A stretch of DNA of 10,333 nucleotides, from the NCBI GenBank assembly GCA_023254555.1, contig JALRLI010000038.1:1-10333 (forward strand). The letters run 5' to 3'. How positions within the stretch are numbered: the stretch's first letter is position 1; every line of letters begins with the position of its first letter. The position numbers and the translations under genes were made by a program. Source of the DNA: Microbacteriaceae bacterium (GTDB taxonomy: Bacteria; Actinomycetota; Actinomycetes; Actinomycetales; Microbacteriaceae). Of this stretch, positions 1 to 6,657 are shown one piece after another. The notes below the pieces were generated by a model. The model had not been told where the DNA came from. It did not search any database and worked only from the letters and a program-made list of their open reading frames with translations.

Positions 1-330
1 GGAATTACTGACAAGCTCACGCAGAGCAGCCTCTCCGATGGCCGAATTATCTCTGGCACCGGAACCATCGACGCTGCAGGTAGCGTGGGCGCAATCGGAG
101 GATTACCTCAGAAAATTGTTTCTGCCCGACGGGCCGAGAGTGACCTCATTTTCATTCCAGCTGACCAGTGTGCAGAAGTTCCGGTCAATGAGTTTCAGAA
201 GATTCGGGTGGTGCCGGTCGCGACGCTCAACGATGCGGTGGATGCACTCACCGAGCTGAAGCGAACTGATGACTTTGCCCAACTCCCAAGCTGCGAATCA
301 ACAGCTCAGGCAGAATCCAGTGCCAACTAA
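1..330 (+). CDS. Lon-like (YlbL-type) PDZ/S16 protease, 3' end only
   Basis: The first 109 codons in frame 1 are open and end at TAA (328-330); the gene begins before the window. The visible part is the end of a Lon (S16) proteolytic domain. It shows a GTGTID turn at residues 20-25, then GSVGAIGGLPQK at residues 28-39 (numbered from the window edge). The lysine at residue 39 region, codon 112-114, lines up with the catalytic Lys of Lon (GLKEK motif in the E. coli enzyme). The catalytic Ser and any PDZ domain would lie upstream and are not seen. A polar tail of about 25 residues follows the domain. In actinobacteria a membrane-anchored PDZ plus Lon-domain protein (YlbL family) is commonly next to UPF0182, and the same order is found here with a 52-base gap, so YlbL-type is preferred over ATP-dependent Lon. 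Family assignment is good; substrate is unknown. Confidence 0.85.
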   Translation, partial: GITDKLTQSSLSDGRIISGTGTIDAAGSVGAIGGLPQKIVSARRAESDLIFIPADQCAEVPVNEFQKIRVVPVATLNDAVDALTELKRTDDFAQLPSCESTAQAESSAN

Positions 331-382
331 GTAGGCTTGAAACAACTGCGAAGAAACGCCCCCAAACACCTGTGAGGAATCC

Positions 383-3271
383 TTGAGCCAGCCAGCCACA
401 ACTCCGACTCGACGACGACTGTCACCTCTCTGGATCACGCTGATTATTCTGGGAGCGCTTCTGGTCGCTTTCCTCGCCGCTGCAAACGTGCTGGGCGATG
501 TTTTCTGGTACCAGCAAATCGGCTACATCAATGTGCTGACCACACAGTGGTTCGCCTTCGGCGGTATGTTCTTGATCGGCTTTTTGGTGATGGCGTTGCC
601 AACATTTGCTGCAATTGCGCTGGCCTATAAAACCCGGCCAGTTTACGCGCGCATGAACGCTCAACTCGACCGCTATCAGGAAATCATTAACCCGATTCGC
701 AGGGCTCTGACCATCATTGTGCCGGTGGTTTTTGGCCTCTTTGCGGGGGTTGCCGCAGCATCCTCGTGGAAGGGTGTGTTGCTCTGGCTCAACCGCACAC
801 CAAGTGGTCAGACTGACGCTGAATTCGGCTTAGACACCTCGTTCTATCTTTTCGAATTGCCGTTCTATCACGCAGCCGTCGCCTTCCTGTCTGCGGTGGT
901 GCTTGTCACACTGTTGATTTCTGTGTTCACGAGCTACCTCTATGGCGGCATAAGTTTTGCGGGCAGGCAGATGCGAATCGCGAAAGCCACGCGAATTCAG
1001 CTTGCCGTGCTCGGTGCGCTTTATCTTTTGCTTCAGGCTGCGAGTTTGTGGCTTGATCAGTACCAAACCTTGACGAGCAACTCGGGTTTGATCACTGGCG
1101 CCGCGTACACCGATGTCAACGCGGTTATCCCGGGCAAGAGTATCCTCGCTGCCATCGCGTTGATTGTCGCAATTCTGTTCGTCGTTACTGCGTTCACCGC
1201 TCGGTGGCGGTTGCCGTTGGTTGGAACCGCGCTTTTGGTCGTCAGCGCGCTTGTTCTCGGCATCGGGTATCCGTGGTTCATGCAGCGCTTCCAGGTGCTG
1301 CCCGATGAGAAGAGCCTTGAGCTTGAGTACATTCAGCGCAACATCGACGCCACTCGTGATGCGTACGGGCTGTCTGAGGTAGAGACCGTTGAATACGATG
1401 CGAAAACCACGGCTTCGCAGGGGGCTCTGCGCGACGACGCGGTCACAACGGCGAATATTCGCATTATGGACCCTGAGGTTATCTCACCCACGTTTGCGCA
1501 GCTGCAGCAGATTCGGTCGTACTACCAGTTTCCAAAGTCGCTCGACGTAGACCGTTACAACCTGAACGGGTCGACGGTCGATACGGTTTCTGGTGTTCGA
1601 GATATCAATATTGAGAACCAAGAGGGATGGTACAACCGCACACTGGTGTACACCCACGGGTACGCAACCGTTGCCGCATTCGGCAACAAGCGATCTGTAG
1701 AGGGCCTGCCGGTGTTCCTCGAGTCGGGTATCCCGACCACCGGCGAGTTGGGGGAGTTCGAGCCGCGTGTGTACTTCGGCGAAAATTCGCCTCGATACTC
1801 AATTGTGGGTGGCAAGCGCAGTAAAGACATTGAGCTCGACTACCCGTCGGGCAAGGATGGAGCCACCCAAACGTATACAACATTCGATGGCGACGGAGGC
1901 CCCGTTCTCGACAATTTCTTCGTGAAGCTGATTTATGCGATTAAGTTCCAGTCTGAGCAGATTGTTTTGTCGGAGGCGGTCACAGAGGGCTCGCAGATTA
2001 TCTTTGATCGCGATCCGCTCACCCGCGTACAGAAGGTTGCGCCCTACCTGAAACTCGATTCAGACCCGTATGCGTCTGTTGTTGACGGCCGTATGGTCTG
2101 GATAGTCGACGGGTACACCACATCCTCGAACTACCCATACTCTCGTGTTTCAGATATGGATGCGCTCACAGTCGACGCAGATTCACCTCGTACCTCGGCG
2201 GTTGCCGATAATGTGAACTACATTCGTAACTCGGTGAAAGCAGTAGTCGATGCGTATGACGGATCAGTGACGCTCTACGCTTGGGATACCGAAGATCCTA
2301 TTTTGGCGACCTGGCAAAAAATCTTCCCGAGCACCCTCAAAGGTGTCAAAGACATGAGTGCTGAGCTGATCAGCCATGTGCGCTACCCAACCGAGCTCTT
2401 CCAAGTGCAGCGCGCACTGCTGGGTGAGTATCACGTCACCGAAGCTGGCGCCTTTTATTCGAAAGAGGATGCGTGGCGCACTCCGCCAGACCCCGTGAAC
2501 GGGGGAACCGAAGACCTGTTGCAGCCGCCGTATTACCTGACGCTTTCAGCGGGTACTGACGTGGCTCCGGCTTACTCGATTTACTCGACTTACATTCCTG
2601 CGGCCCAGGGGGAGGGCACTCGAAACGTTCTCACTGGCTACTTGGCAGCCAACTCAAACGCGGGCGCCACGGCAGGTGAGGTATCCAAAGAATACGGAAC
2701 GCTTCGTCTACTCACGATTCCAAAGGGTGAAACCATTCCCGGTCCGGGGCAGGTGCAGAACAGCTTCACCACCGATACTGAGGTATCACGTTTGCTGAAC
2801 ATCCTGCGGCAGGGTGGAGAAACGTCTGTCATTAGCGGCAACTTGCTGACTGTTCCGGTCGGCGGAGGCCTGCTCTACGTGCAGCCGGTGTACGTGCAGT
2901 CGAACGCCGAAACGAGCTATCCGGTTCTGCAGAAGGTTTTGGTTGCCTTCGGTGACCAGATTGCGTTTGAAGACACGCTCGATGCGGCGCTCGATGCTCT
3001 GTTCGGTGGCGACTCAGGTGCCAATGCGGGTGATACCAATGTGCCAGCGACAAGCGAGCCGAGTGACGCAGGTCAGAGCGGTGATTCTGGTTCGAGTAGC
3101 TCCGGTTCGAGTAGCGCGAGCGCCGACAGCTACCAGAAGGCGTTGCAGGATGCGCAGCAGGCGATGAAAGACCGTGATGCCGCTCTGCAAAAGGGCGACT
3201 GGACTGCCTACGGTGAAGCTGATGCGCGCCTTGTCGCTGCGCTTGAGCGAGCCATCGCACTGTCGAAGTAA
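383..3271 (+). CDS. UPF0182 family seven-helix membrane protein, function unknown
   Basis: A complete 962-residue protein starting at TTG 383, preceded by GAGG (374-377) at a five-base spacing; no better ATG/GTG lies nearby. Its length is close to the roughly 950-1000 residues usual for UPF0182 (e.g. mycobacterial homologues). Seven hydrophobic helices are visible at about residues 16-38, 56-82, 108-128, 164-189, 205-226, 254-275 and 279-300. A large hydrophilic region of about 570 residues follows, probably outside the membrane. From about residue 875 comes a Gly/Ser/Asp-rich linker, and the last 47 residues are a charged, Ala-rich amphipathic helix likely to form a coiled coil. No catalytic motif is recognised and the family has no established biochemical role. 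Adjacency to a Lon-like surface protease is a recurrent actinobacterial arrangement, hinting at a shared envelope role (inference). A strong terminator follows at 3309-3343. Confidence 0.93.
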   Translation: MSQPATTPTRRRLSPLWITLIILGALLVAFLAAANVLGDVFWYQQIGYINVLTTQWFAFGGMFLIGFLVMALPTFAAIALAYKTRPVYARMNAQLDRYQEIINPIRRALTIIVPVVFGLFAGVAAASSWKGVLLWLNRTPSGQTDAEFGLDTSFYLFELPFYHAAVAFLSAVVLVTLLISVFTSYLYGGISFAGRQMRIAKATRIQLAVLGALYLLLQAASLWLDQYQTLTSNSGLITGAAYTDVNAVIPGKSILAAIALIVAILFVVTAFTARWRLPLVGTALLVVSALVLGIGYPWFMQRFQVLPDEKSLELEYIQRNIDATRDAYGLSEVETVEYDAKTTASQGALRDDAVTTANIRIMDPEVISPTFAQLQQIRSYYQFPKSLDVDRYNLNGSTVDTVSGVRDINIENQEGWYNRTLVYTHGYATVAAFGNKRSVEGLPVFLESGIPTTGELGEFEPRVYFGENSPRYSIVGGKRSKDIELDYPSGKDGATQTYTTFDGDGGPVLDNFFVKLIYAIKFQSEQIVLSEAVTEGSQIIFDRDPLTRVQKVAPYLKLDSDPYASVVDGRMVWIVDGYTTSSNYPYSRVSDMDALTVDADSPRTSAVADNVNYIRNSVKAVVDAYDGSVTLYAWDTEDPILATWQKIFPSTLKGVKDMSAELISHVRYPTELFQVQRALLGEYHVTEAGAFYSKEDAWRTPPDPVNGGTEDLLQPPYYLTLSAGTDVAPAYSIYSTYIPAAQGEGTRNVLTGYLAANSNAGATAGEVSKEYGTLRLLTIPKGETIPGPGQVQNSFTTDTEVSRLLNILRQGGETSVISGNLLTVPVGGGLLYVQPVYVQSNAETSYPVLQKVLVAFGDQIAFEDTLDAALDALFGGDSGANAGDTNVPATSEPSDAGQSGDSGSSSSGSSSASADSYQKALQDAQQAMKDRDAALQKGDWTAYGEADARLVAALERAIALSK
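3086..3115 (+). repeat. Two tandem 15-base units encoding a Ser/Gly linker
   Basis: The units at 3086-3100 and 3101-3115 match at 14 of 15 bases and are in frame, each encoding Ser-Gly-Ser-Ser-Ser. They lie in the low-complexity linker between the large domain of UPF0182 and its C-terminal helix. The near-identity at DNA level suggests recent duplication by slippage, so the linker length may vary between strains. Confidence 0.75.
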
Positions 3272-3308
3272 AAAACTCTCCCTAACAGGGCCTGCGCAAG
3301 GCAAAGAA

Positions 3309-3343
3309 AAAACCCTCCCGAAGCATTCTTCGGGAGGGTTTTT
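3309..3343. terminator. Strong bidirectional intrinsic terminator
   Basis: A perfect 15-base stem, with arms 3309-3323 and 3328-3342, and a four-base CATT loop. The GC core is CCCTCCCGAAG pairing with CTTCGGGAGGG. It is flanked by an A-run on the left (3307-3312) and a T-run on the right (3339-3343), so it gives a U-tract in either direction. It can end UPF0182 transcription (plus strand, 37 bases after the stop codon) and the convergent tRNA-fMet transcript (minus strand, 15 bases after the tRNA end). Confidence 0.9.
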
Positions 3344-3358
3344 GTACCTTGCGGTTCG

Positions 3359-3432
3359 TTGCGGGGGCAGGATTTGAACCTACGACCTCCGGGTTATGAG
3401 CCCGGCGAGCTACCGAACTGCTCCACCCCGCG
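3359..3432 (-). tRNA. Initiator tRNA-fMet (CAT anticodon)
   Basis: The minus strand folds as a 74-base cloverleaf. The acceptor 5' strand is CGCGGGG, the anticodon loop is CTCATAA, the T loop is TTCAAAT, and the 3' end is CCCCGCAA. Two hallmarks mark it as the initiator rather than elongator Met: position 1 (C) cannot pair with position 72 (A), and the anticodon stem ends in three consecutive G:C pairs (GGG/CCC) next to the loop. The CCA end is not encoded (CGA follows), so it must be added enzymatically. The gene is convergent with UPF0182 and divergent from the adhesin gene. Confidence 0.96.
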
Positions 3433-3444
3433 GCACAAGAGTCA

Positions 3445-3450
3445 ACTCTA
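3445..3450 (-). promoter_or_regulatory. Candidate -10 box (TAGAGT) for tRNA-fMet
   Basis: Read on the minus strand, TAGAGT fits the TANNNT form of actinobacterial -10 elements and lies 12 bases before the mature tRNA 5' end. No good -35 hexamer is seen at the right spacing (ATTCCG or TTCCGC at 15-16 bases are poor matches), so this is tentative. Confidence 0.4.
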
Positions 3451-3486
3451 CCACGCAGATTCGTAGCGGAATAATCGAGCAGCCCT

Positions 3487-3548
3487 GTCACCGTGACGGA
3501 GTGCCAGATCACGGTCTGAAAGCTGTGGATAGCTTCTGCGCTCACGGT
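3487..3548. repeat. Three TCACGGT motifs and a GTCAC-C-GTGAC palindrome upstream of the adhesin gene
   Basis: TCACGGT occurs at 3509-3515 and 3542-3548 on the plus strand, exactly 33 bases apart (about three helical turns), and at 3490-3496 on the minus strand (ACCGTGA). The minus-strand copy overlaps an 11-base palindrome, GTCAC-C-GTGAC (3487-3497), and forms a perfect 7-base inverted repeat with the copy at 3509, separated by 12 bases. All three lie between the divergent tRNA and adhesin genes, where an operator would be expected. No known regulator is recognised from the motif. Confidence 0.4.
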
Positions 3549-3592
3549 TGCGCCCCCGGCATCCTCTTTCAACATCACCTGAAAGGAACCAC

Positions 3593-5047
3593 ATGCGGGC
3601 CGTGCGCAAAACTTCACTCATCATCGCCGCAATCACACTCATCTCGACCATGACAGTGCTGGCACTGGGCGCAGTTTCGGCCCAGGCGACCATACCGATT
3701 GGGCCCGGATACCAAATACCGAATCCGTATCGCGACTCTATTATCGGCGGATACCGAGCGCCGGATGGCAACATTCTGTACTGCCTTGAGTGGGGTAAAG
3801 AGAGCCCTACTGGCCCGAACGACACATTCGACAGCATTGAGAGCACGAATAGTTATGCCGGCTGGTCACACCTCGAAATTGCGAGAGTCAATTACTTGAT
3901 CAGCAAGTGGGGTCAGACGAATGACAACAACCAGGCAGCAGCAGTTCAGATGGCGATTTGGATGCGGCATCCTGGCGCTGGCGACCCGTTCTTCGCTGAG
4001 CATCGCTTCGTCAAAGCTACGATTCGAGACGCAGCGGTACGCGCAGCGATAACCCAGCGGGCACAGACGATGAATGCAGAGGCTGACACCTTCACGCCGT
4101 ATGCTCGAGCCGCGATTGGGCAAATCACTCTGACCCCCGCTGAGAATGACCCACTCACGGGTGTGCTTCGCGTCACTGGGATTCCCGCGAATACGACCGG
4201 CACACTCCAGCTCAACGGAGCCCTATTTGAGCTGAATCAAGCCTCGTCGATGGCAGGTGTGCGAAACGGCGATGAATTCAGGTATCACGGCGCGCTGCGT
4301 GATGATGAGTTCGGTCAGCATCGTGTTGGCGTAACCTCCAACTTCATCACGCCGGGCAGCCCCGGTGACGAAGTTATCATCTGGAAAAACAGTGACTCGT
4401 TCCAAGACTTGGGTGAACACTCTAGCTACATTCCCGATTTCGAATATTCACTCAGCGCGGAGATTGTGGTGCCGGTTACCTTCGCTCCCACTCTCACAAC
4501 CGTCGCCGCTGAGAGCGTTTCAGCTCTTGGCGATGGCCTGGCCGACACCATCGAGGTAGACCTTGCTGAAGCAAGTAAACCGTGGCGGCAGCTGAGCGAC
4601 GGTAGCTATCTGGCGGTTGATGCCTGGTGCCAGGCGTATGGGCCTCTGAAAGAACGGCCGCAGACTCGTGGGCAGGTCCCGGCGGATGCTCCCAAATTCG
4701 GCGAGCAGGTGCTCGTACAGATCGGCGGGGGTCTTGCAGATCCCTTGAAAACGGTCTATCGAGCGGAATTTGCCGAGAAGCCGAAAAATGCCGGCTTCTA
4801 CACGTTTGTGTGCGGGTTTTCGGGAGCCGTGCAGAGCGCGACTGAGGCGAGCGCTTCGCTGCCAGCGGGGTACTCATTCCAGCACGAGTTTGGCTTACCT
4901 GAAGAGACAACTTCAATCACAGCGCCGCTTGCAGAGACCGGAACCGCGAATTCGGCAGCGTGGACAATCGCCGTCGCCACGGTCATGTTGTGCTTGGGAC
5001 TCTCAGTACTCGGGGCGAGGGCTGTTGAGAAACGCCTACGTGGTTAG
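3593..5047 (+). CDS. Secreted wall-anchored thioester-domain (TED) adhesin with LAETG sorting signal
   Basis: A 484-residue protein from ATG 3593, preceded by AAAGGA (3582-3587). A longer TTG start at 3548 would bury the signal peptide and lacks a ribosome site. Residues 1-32 form a Sec signal peptide (MRAVRK, hydrophobic core, AQA cleavage site). Residues about 35-180 resemble the actinobacterial thioester domain: LYCLEWGKESP with Cys64, then NQAAAVQMAIW with Gln119. These two are the predicted Cys-Gln internal thioester partners; the usual TQxA motif is VQMA here. A beta-rich part follows, and a domain at about 295-430 holds two cysteines (346 and 407) that may form a disulfide. The end is LAETG (446-450), a hydrophobic helix and the basic tail EKRLRG, a sorting signal of the LAxTG type used by class E sortases. 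No sortase is in the window. Target and thioester formation are inferred. Confidence 0.82.
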   Translation: MRAVRKTSLIIAAITLISTMTVLALGAVSAQATIPIGPGYQIPNPYRDSIIGGYRAPDGNILYCLEWGKESPTGPNDTFDSIESTNSYAGWSHLEIARVNYLISKWGQTNDNNQAAAVQMAIWMRHPGAGDPFFAEHRFVKATIRDAAVRAAITQRAQTMNAEADTFTPYARAAIGQITLTPAENDPLTGVLRVTGIPANTTGTLQLNGALFELNQASSMAGVRNGDEFRYHGALRDDEFGQHRVGVTSNFITPGSPGDEVIIWKNSDSFQDLGEHSSYIPDFEYSLSAEIVVPVTFAPTLTTVAAESVSALGDGLADTIEVDLAEASKPWRQLSDGSYLAVDAWCQAYGPLKERPQTRGQVPADAPKFGEQVLVQIGGGLADPLKTVYRAEFAEKPKNAGFYTFVCGFSGAVQSATEASASLPAGYSFQHEFGLPEETTSITAPLAETGTANSAAWTIAVATVMLCLGLSVLGARAVEKRLRG

Positions 5048-5060
5048 CGGCGGTGCATCG

Positions 5061-5088
5061 TTAGGTTGCGCGATTCACTCGTTAGAGT
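5061..5088 (+). promoter_or_regulatory. Candidate promoter for the HdeD-like gene
   Basis: TTAGGT (5061-5066) and TAGAGT (5083-5088) are separated by 16 bases in the 67-base gap after the adhesin stop codon, 26 bases before the next ATG. The -10 is the same hexamer as that proposed for the tRNA. The -35 is a weak match, and no terminator is seen after the adhesin gene, so read-through is equally possible. Confidence 0.33.
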
Positions 5089-5114
5089 GTTCGAAAAGCG
5101 ATAGGAGTTATCCG

Positions 5115-5753
5115 ATGACAATTCAAAGTGAAGACTTGACCGGCGACGTGAAAGCTGGAATCAGAACACTCTGGTGGCTGTTTCTGCTGCGCGGTGTCTT
5201 CGGAATAATTTTTGGACTCCTCGCGCTGTTCAACGGCCCTGCTGCAGTGCAGCTGCTTGCCATCGTTCTGGGCGCCTACTTATTGCTTGACGGAATTGTC
5301 ACGATTTCGGCCGCTGTCGCAGAGCGCAAGCGCCTCGGCTCGATTGGTTGGTACATTTTTCAGGGCCTTCTGACGATTGCGCTCGGTGTGCTTGCGCTGA
5401 CGTTCTCGTTCGCATTTGTGAAGGCGATTGGCCTGATTATCATCTGGGCTATCATCCTTATTTCGCTGATCGCCGGTCTCATCGGCATGCGAATCAGCTT
5501 CGCTGCCAAGGGCGTCACGAAGACTTGGGGTTGGGGCGTATTCGCAAACGCCCTCGCGCTGATTGTTGGCGTTGTGCTGATTGTGTTCGTTATCAACTAC
5601 ACAGACGAAGTTATGTCTGTTCTGCTCGTGATTATCGGAATCTGGTCATTGCTCGCGGGTCTCGCGATGACAGTGTGGGCGTTCATTGCACGTCGTTTCA
5701 TCAACGAAGCGTTCAAATCACTCTCGGTCACTCAGACCACAATCTCAAGCTAA
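5115..5753 (+). CDS. HdeD/DUF308 family six-helix membrane protein
   Basis: A 212-residue protein from ATG 5115, preceded by AGGAG (5103-5107) with a seven-base spacing. The frame is open further upstream, to 4770, but that part only overlaps the adhesin gene and encodes Arg-rich sequence. Six hydrophobic helices are visible at about residues 19-39, 45-67, 78-98, 102-125, 138-160 and 166-190. They form three helix pairs with Gly-rich turns such as LGAYLLLDG (52-60) and VIIGIWSLLAG (172-182), the repeat pattern of DUF308/HdeD. In enteric bacteria HdeD is an acid-resistance membrane protein; in actinobacteria the role is not established, so function should not be transferred. The stop codon is four bases before the start of the amidohydrolase gene, suggesting coupled translation. 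Confidence 0.87.
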   Translation: MTIQSEDLTGDVKAGIRTLWWLFLLRGVFGIIFGLLALFNGPAAVQLLAIVLGAYLLLDGIVTISAAVAERKRLGSIGWYIFQGLLTIALGVLALTFSFAFVKAIGLIIIWAIILISLIAGLIGMRISFAAKGVTKTWGWGVFANALALIVGVVLIVFVINYTDEVMSVLLVIIGIWSLLAGLAMTVWAFIARRFINEAFKSLSVTQTTISS

Positions 5754-5757
5754 TTTC

Positions 5758-6561
5758 GTGAGTGCAGTGAGAGTTGCCGTCGCCCAGTTCAATCCAGAAC
5801 TGGAGCCGACGGCAAACCTCTCGCGCATTGCCGTGCTCGTGGCAGAAGCGGTTTTGGGTGGCGCGACGTTGGTTGTTCTGCCCGAATACAGCAGCTCGTT
5901 CAACCCGAGGCTTGATGAAGAGGTTCTGAAGAGAGCGCAACCGCACGACGGCGAATTTGTTCAGGCTATGGGCGAATTAGCCAGAAAGCACAGCGTGAAG
6001 ATCGTCTTTGGTCTGGTTGCCACTACTACAGATCCGCGTAAATTTGCGAATATGGCTGTTGCAGTCGGTGAACACGGTGACGTGATTGCGAGCTACTCAA
6101 AGGCTCACCTGTTTGATGCGTTCGGCCACAAAGAGAGCGATCGAGTGCTCGCAGGCGATTTGGGGCATCCTGCCGTCTTCGAACACGAGGGGTTCACAGT
6201 CGGCCTGCAGACGTGTTACGACATTCGATTTCCTGAGGTTTCGCGCTGGCTGATCGATGCTGGAGCTACGATGCTCATTGTGCCGGCCGAATGGGTCAAT
6301 GGCGAGCATAAACTCAACCACTGGCGCACACTCCTCACCGCGCGCGCCATTGAAAATACGGTCTATGTTGTGGCTGCCGATCACCCCGAGCCAATCGGTG
6401 TTGGCTCATCCATGGTCATAACGCCTCTCGGAGAAGTCTGCGCTCAACTCGACGGCGCTGCTGGAGTGGTGCTTGCCGATGTTGACCCGGCCGCAGTTCA
6501 GAGTGCACGTGAGGTGAACCCGTCGATCATGCTGCGACGATTTTCAGTGACCGTGAAGTGA
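5758..6561 (+). CDS. Carbon-nitrogen hydrolase (nitrilase superfamily, Nit1/Nit2-like amidase)
   Basis: A 267-residue cytoplasmic enzyme. The full Glu-Lys-Cys triad is visible: Glu43 in VVLPEYSS, Lys115 in SYSKAHLFDAFG, and Cys153 in LQTCYDIRFPE. A further Glu lies in the PAEWVNG stretch that follows. The protein begins RVAVAQFNP, typical of the family's first strand. The length matches single-domain nitrilase-superfamily amidases (about 260-280), and the sequence is closest in style to the actinobacterial 'hydrolase' group and to Nit1/Nit2 enzymes, some of which deaminate damaged glutathione or omega-amides. The exact substrate cannot be read from sequence. GTG 5758 is chosen because it follows the preceding stop directly; a second in-frame GTG at 5767 is possible, and neither has a strong ribosome site, which fits translational coupling to the HdeD-like gene. 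No terminator is visible downstream. Confidence 0.9.
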   Translation: MSAVRVAVAQFNPELEPTANLSRIAVLVAEAVLGGATLVVLPEYSSSFNPRLDEEVLKRAQPHDGEFVQAMGELARKHSVKIVFGLVATTTDPRKFANMAVAVGEHGDVIASYSKAHLFDAFGHKESDRVLAGDLGHPAVFEHEGFTVGLQTCYDIRFPEVSRWLIDAGATMLIVPAEWVNGEHKLNHWRTLLTARAIENTVYVVAADHPEPIGVGSSMVITPLGEVCAQLDGAAGVVLADVDPAAVQSAREVNPSIMLRRFSVTVK

Positions 6562-6657
6562 GTTGTGAACGCGCAGATGTCATTCAGCTCACTCACATGA
6601 GATGCATAGACTTCTCGACGAGGCTTTCAACATAGGAAATCCAGAGAAGGAAAACCG

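Noticed and set aside
2832..3260. 142-residue antisense frame under the end of UPF0182
   Set aside because: His/Arg/Ser-rich sequence produced by reading the Ser/Gly linker region backwards; no ribosome site or domain.
3548..3592. Upstream TTG start for the adhesin
   Set aside because: It would put 15 residues before a perfect signal peptide and has no ribosome site; ATG 3593 has AAAGGA in place.
4770..5114. N-terminal extension of the HdeD-like frame by 115 residues
   Set aside because: It lies inside the adhesin gene in another frame, is Arg/Ser-rich and membrane-unlike, while ATG 5115 has a well-spaced AGGAG and begins at the family's usual N-terminus.
5686..5757. Upstream start for the amidase inside the HdeD-like gene
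   Set aside because: The added 24 residues are Ser/Arg/Gln-rich and precede the canonical first strand RVAVAQ; they are the overlapping gene read in another frame.
6562..6657. Possible terminator or promoter between the amidase and HtrA genes
   Set aside because: Only a weak GTGAG/CTCAC pairing with a loop of about 30 bases and no T-run, plus an isolated TAGACT with a poor -35; not enough to call either.
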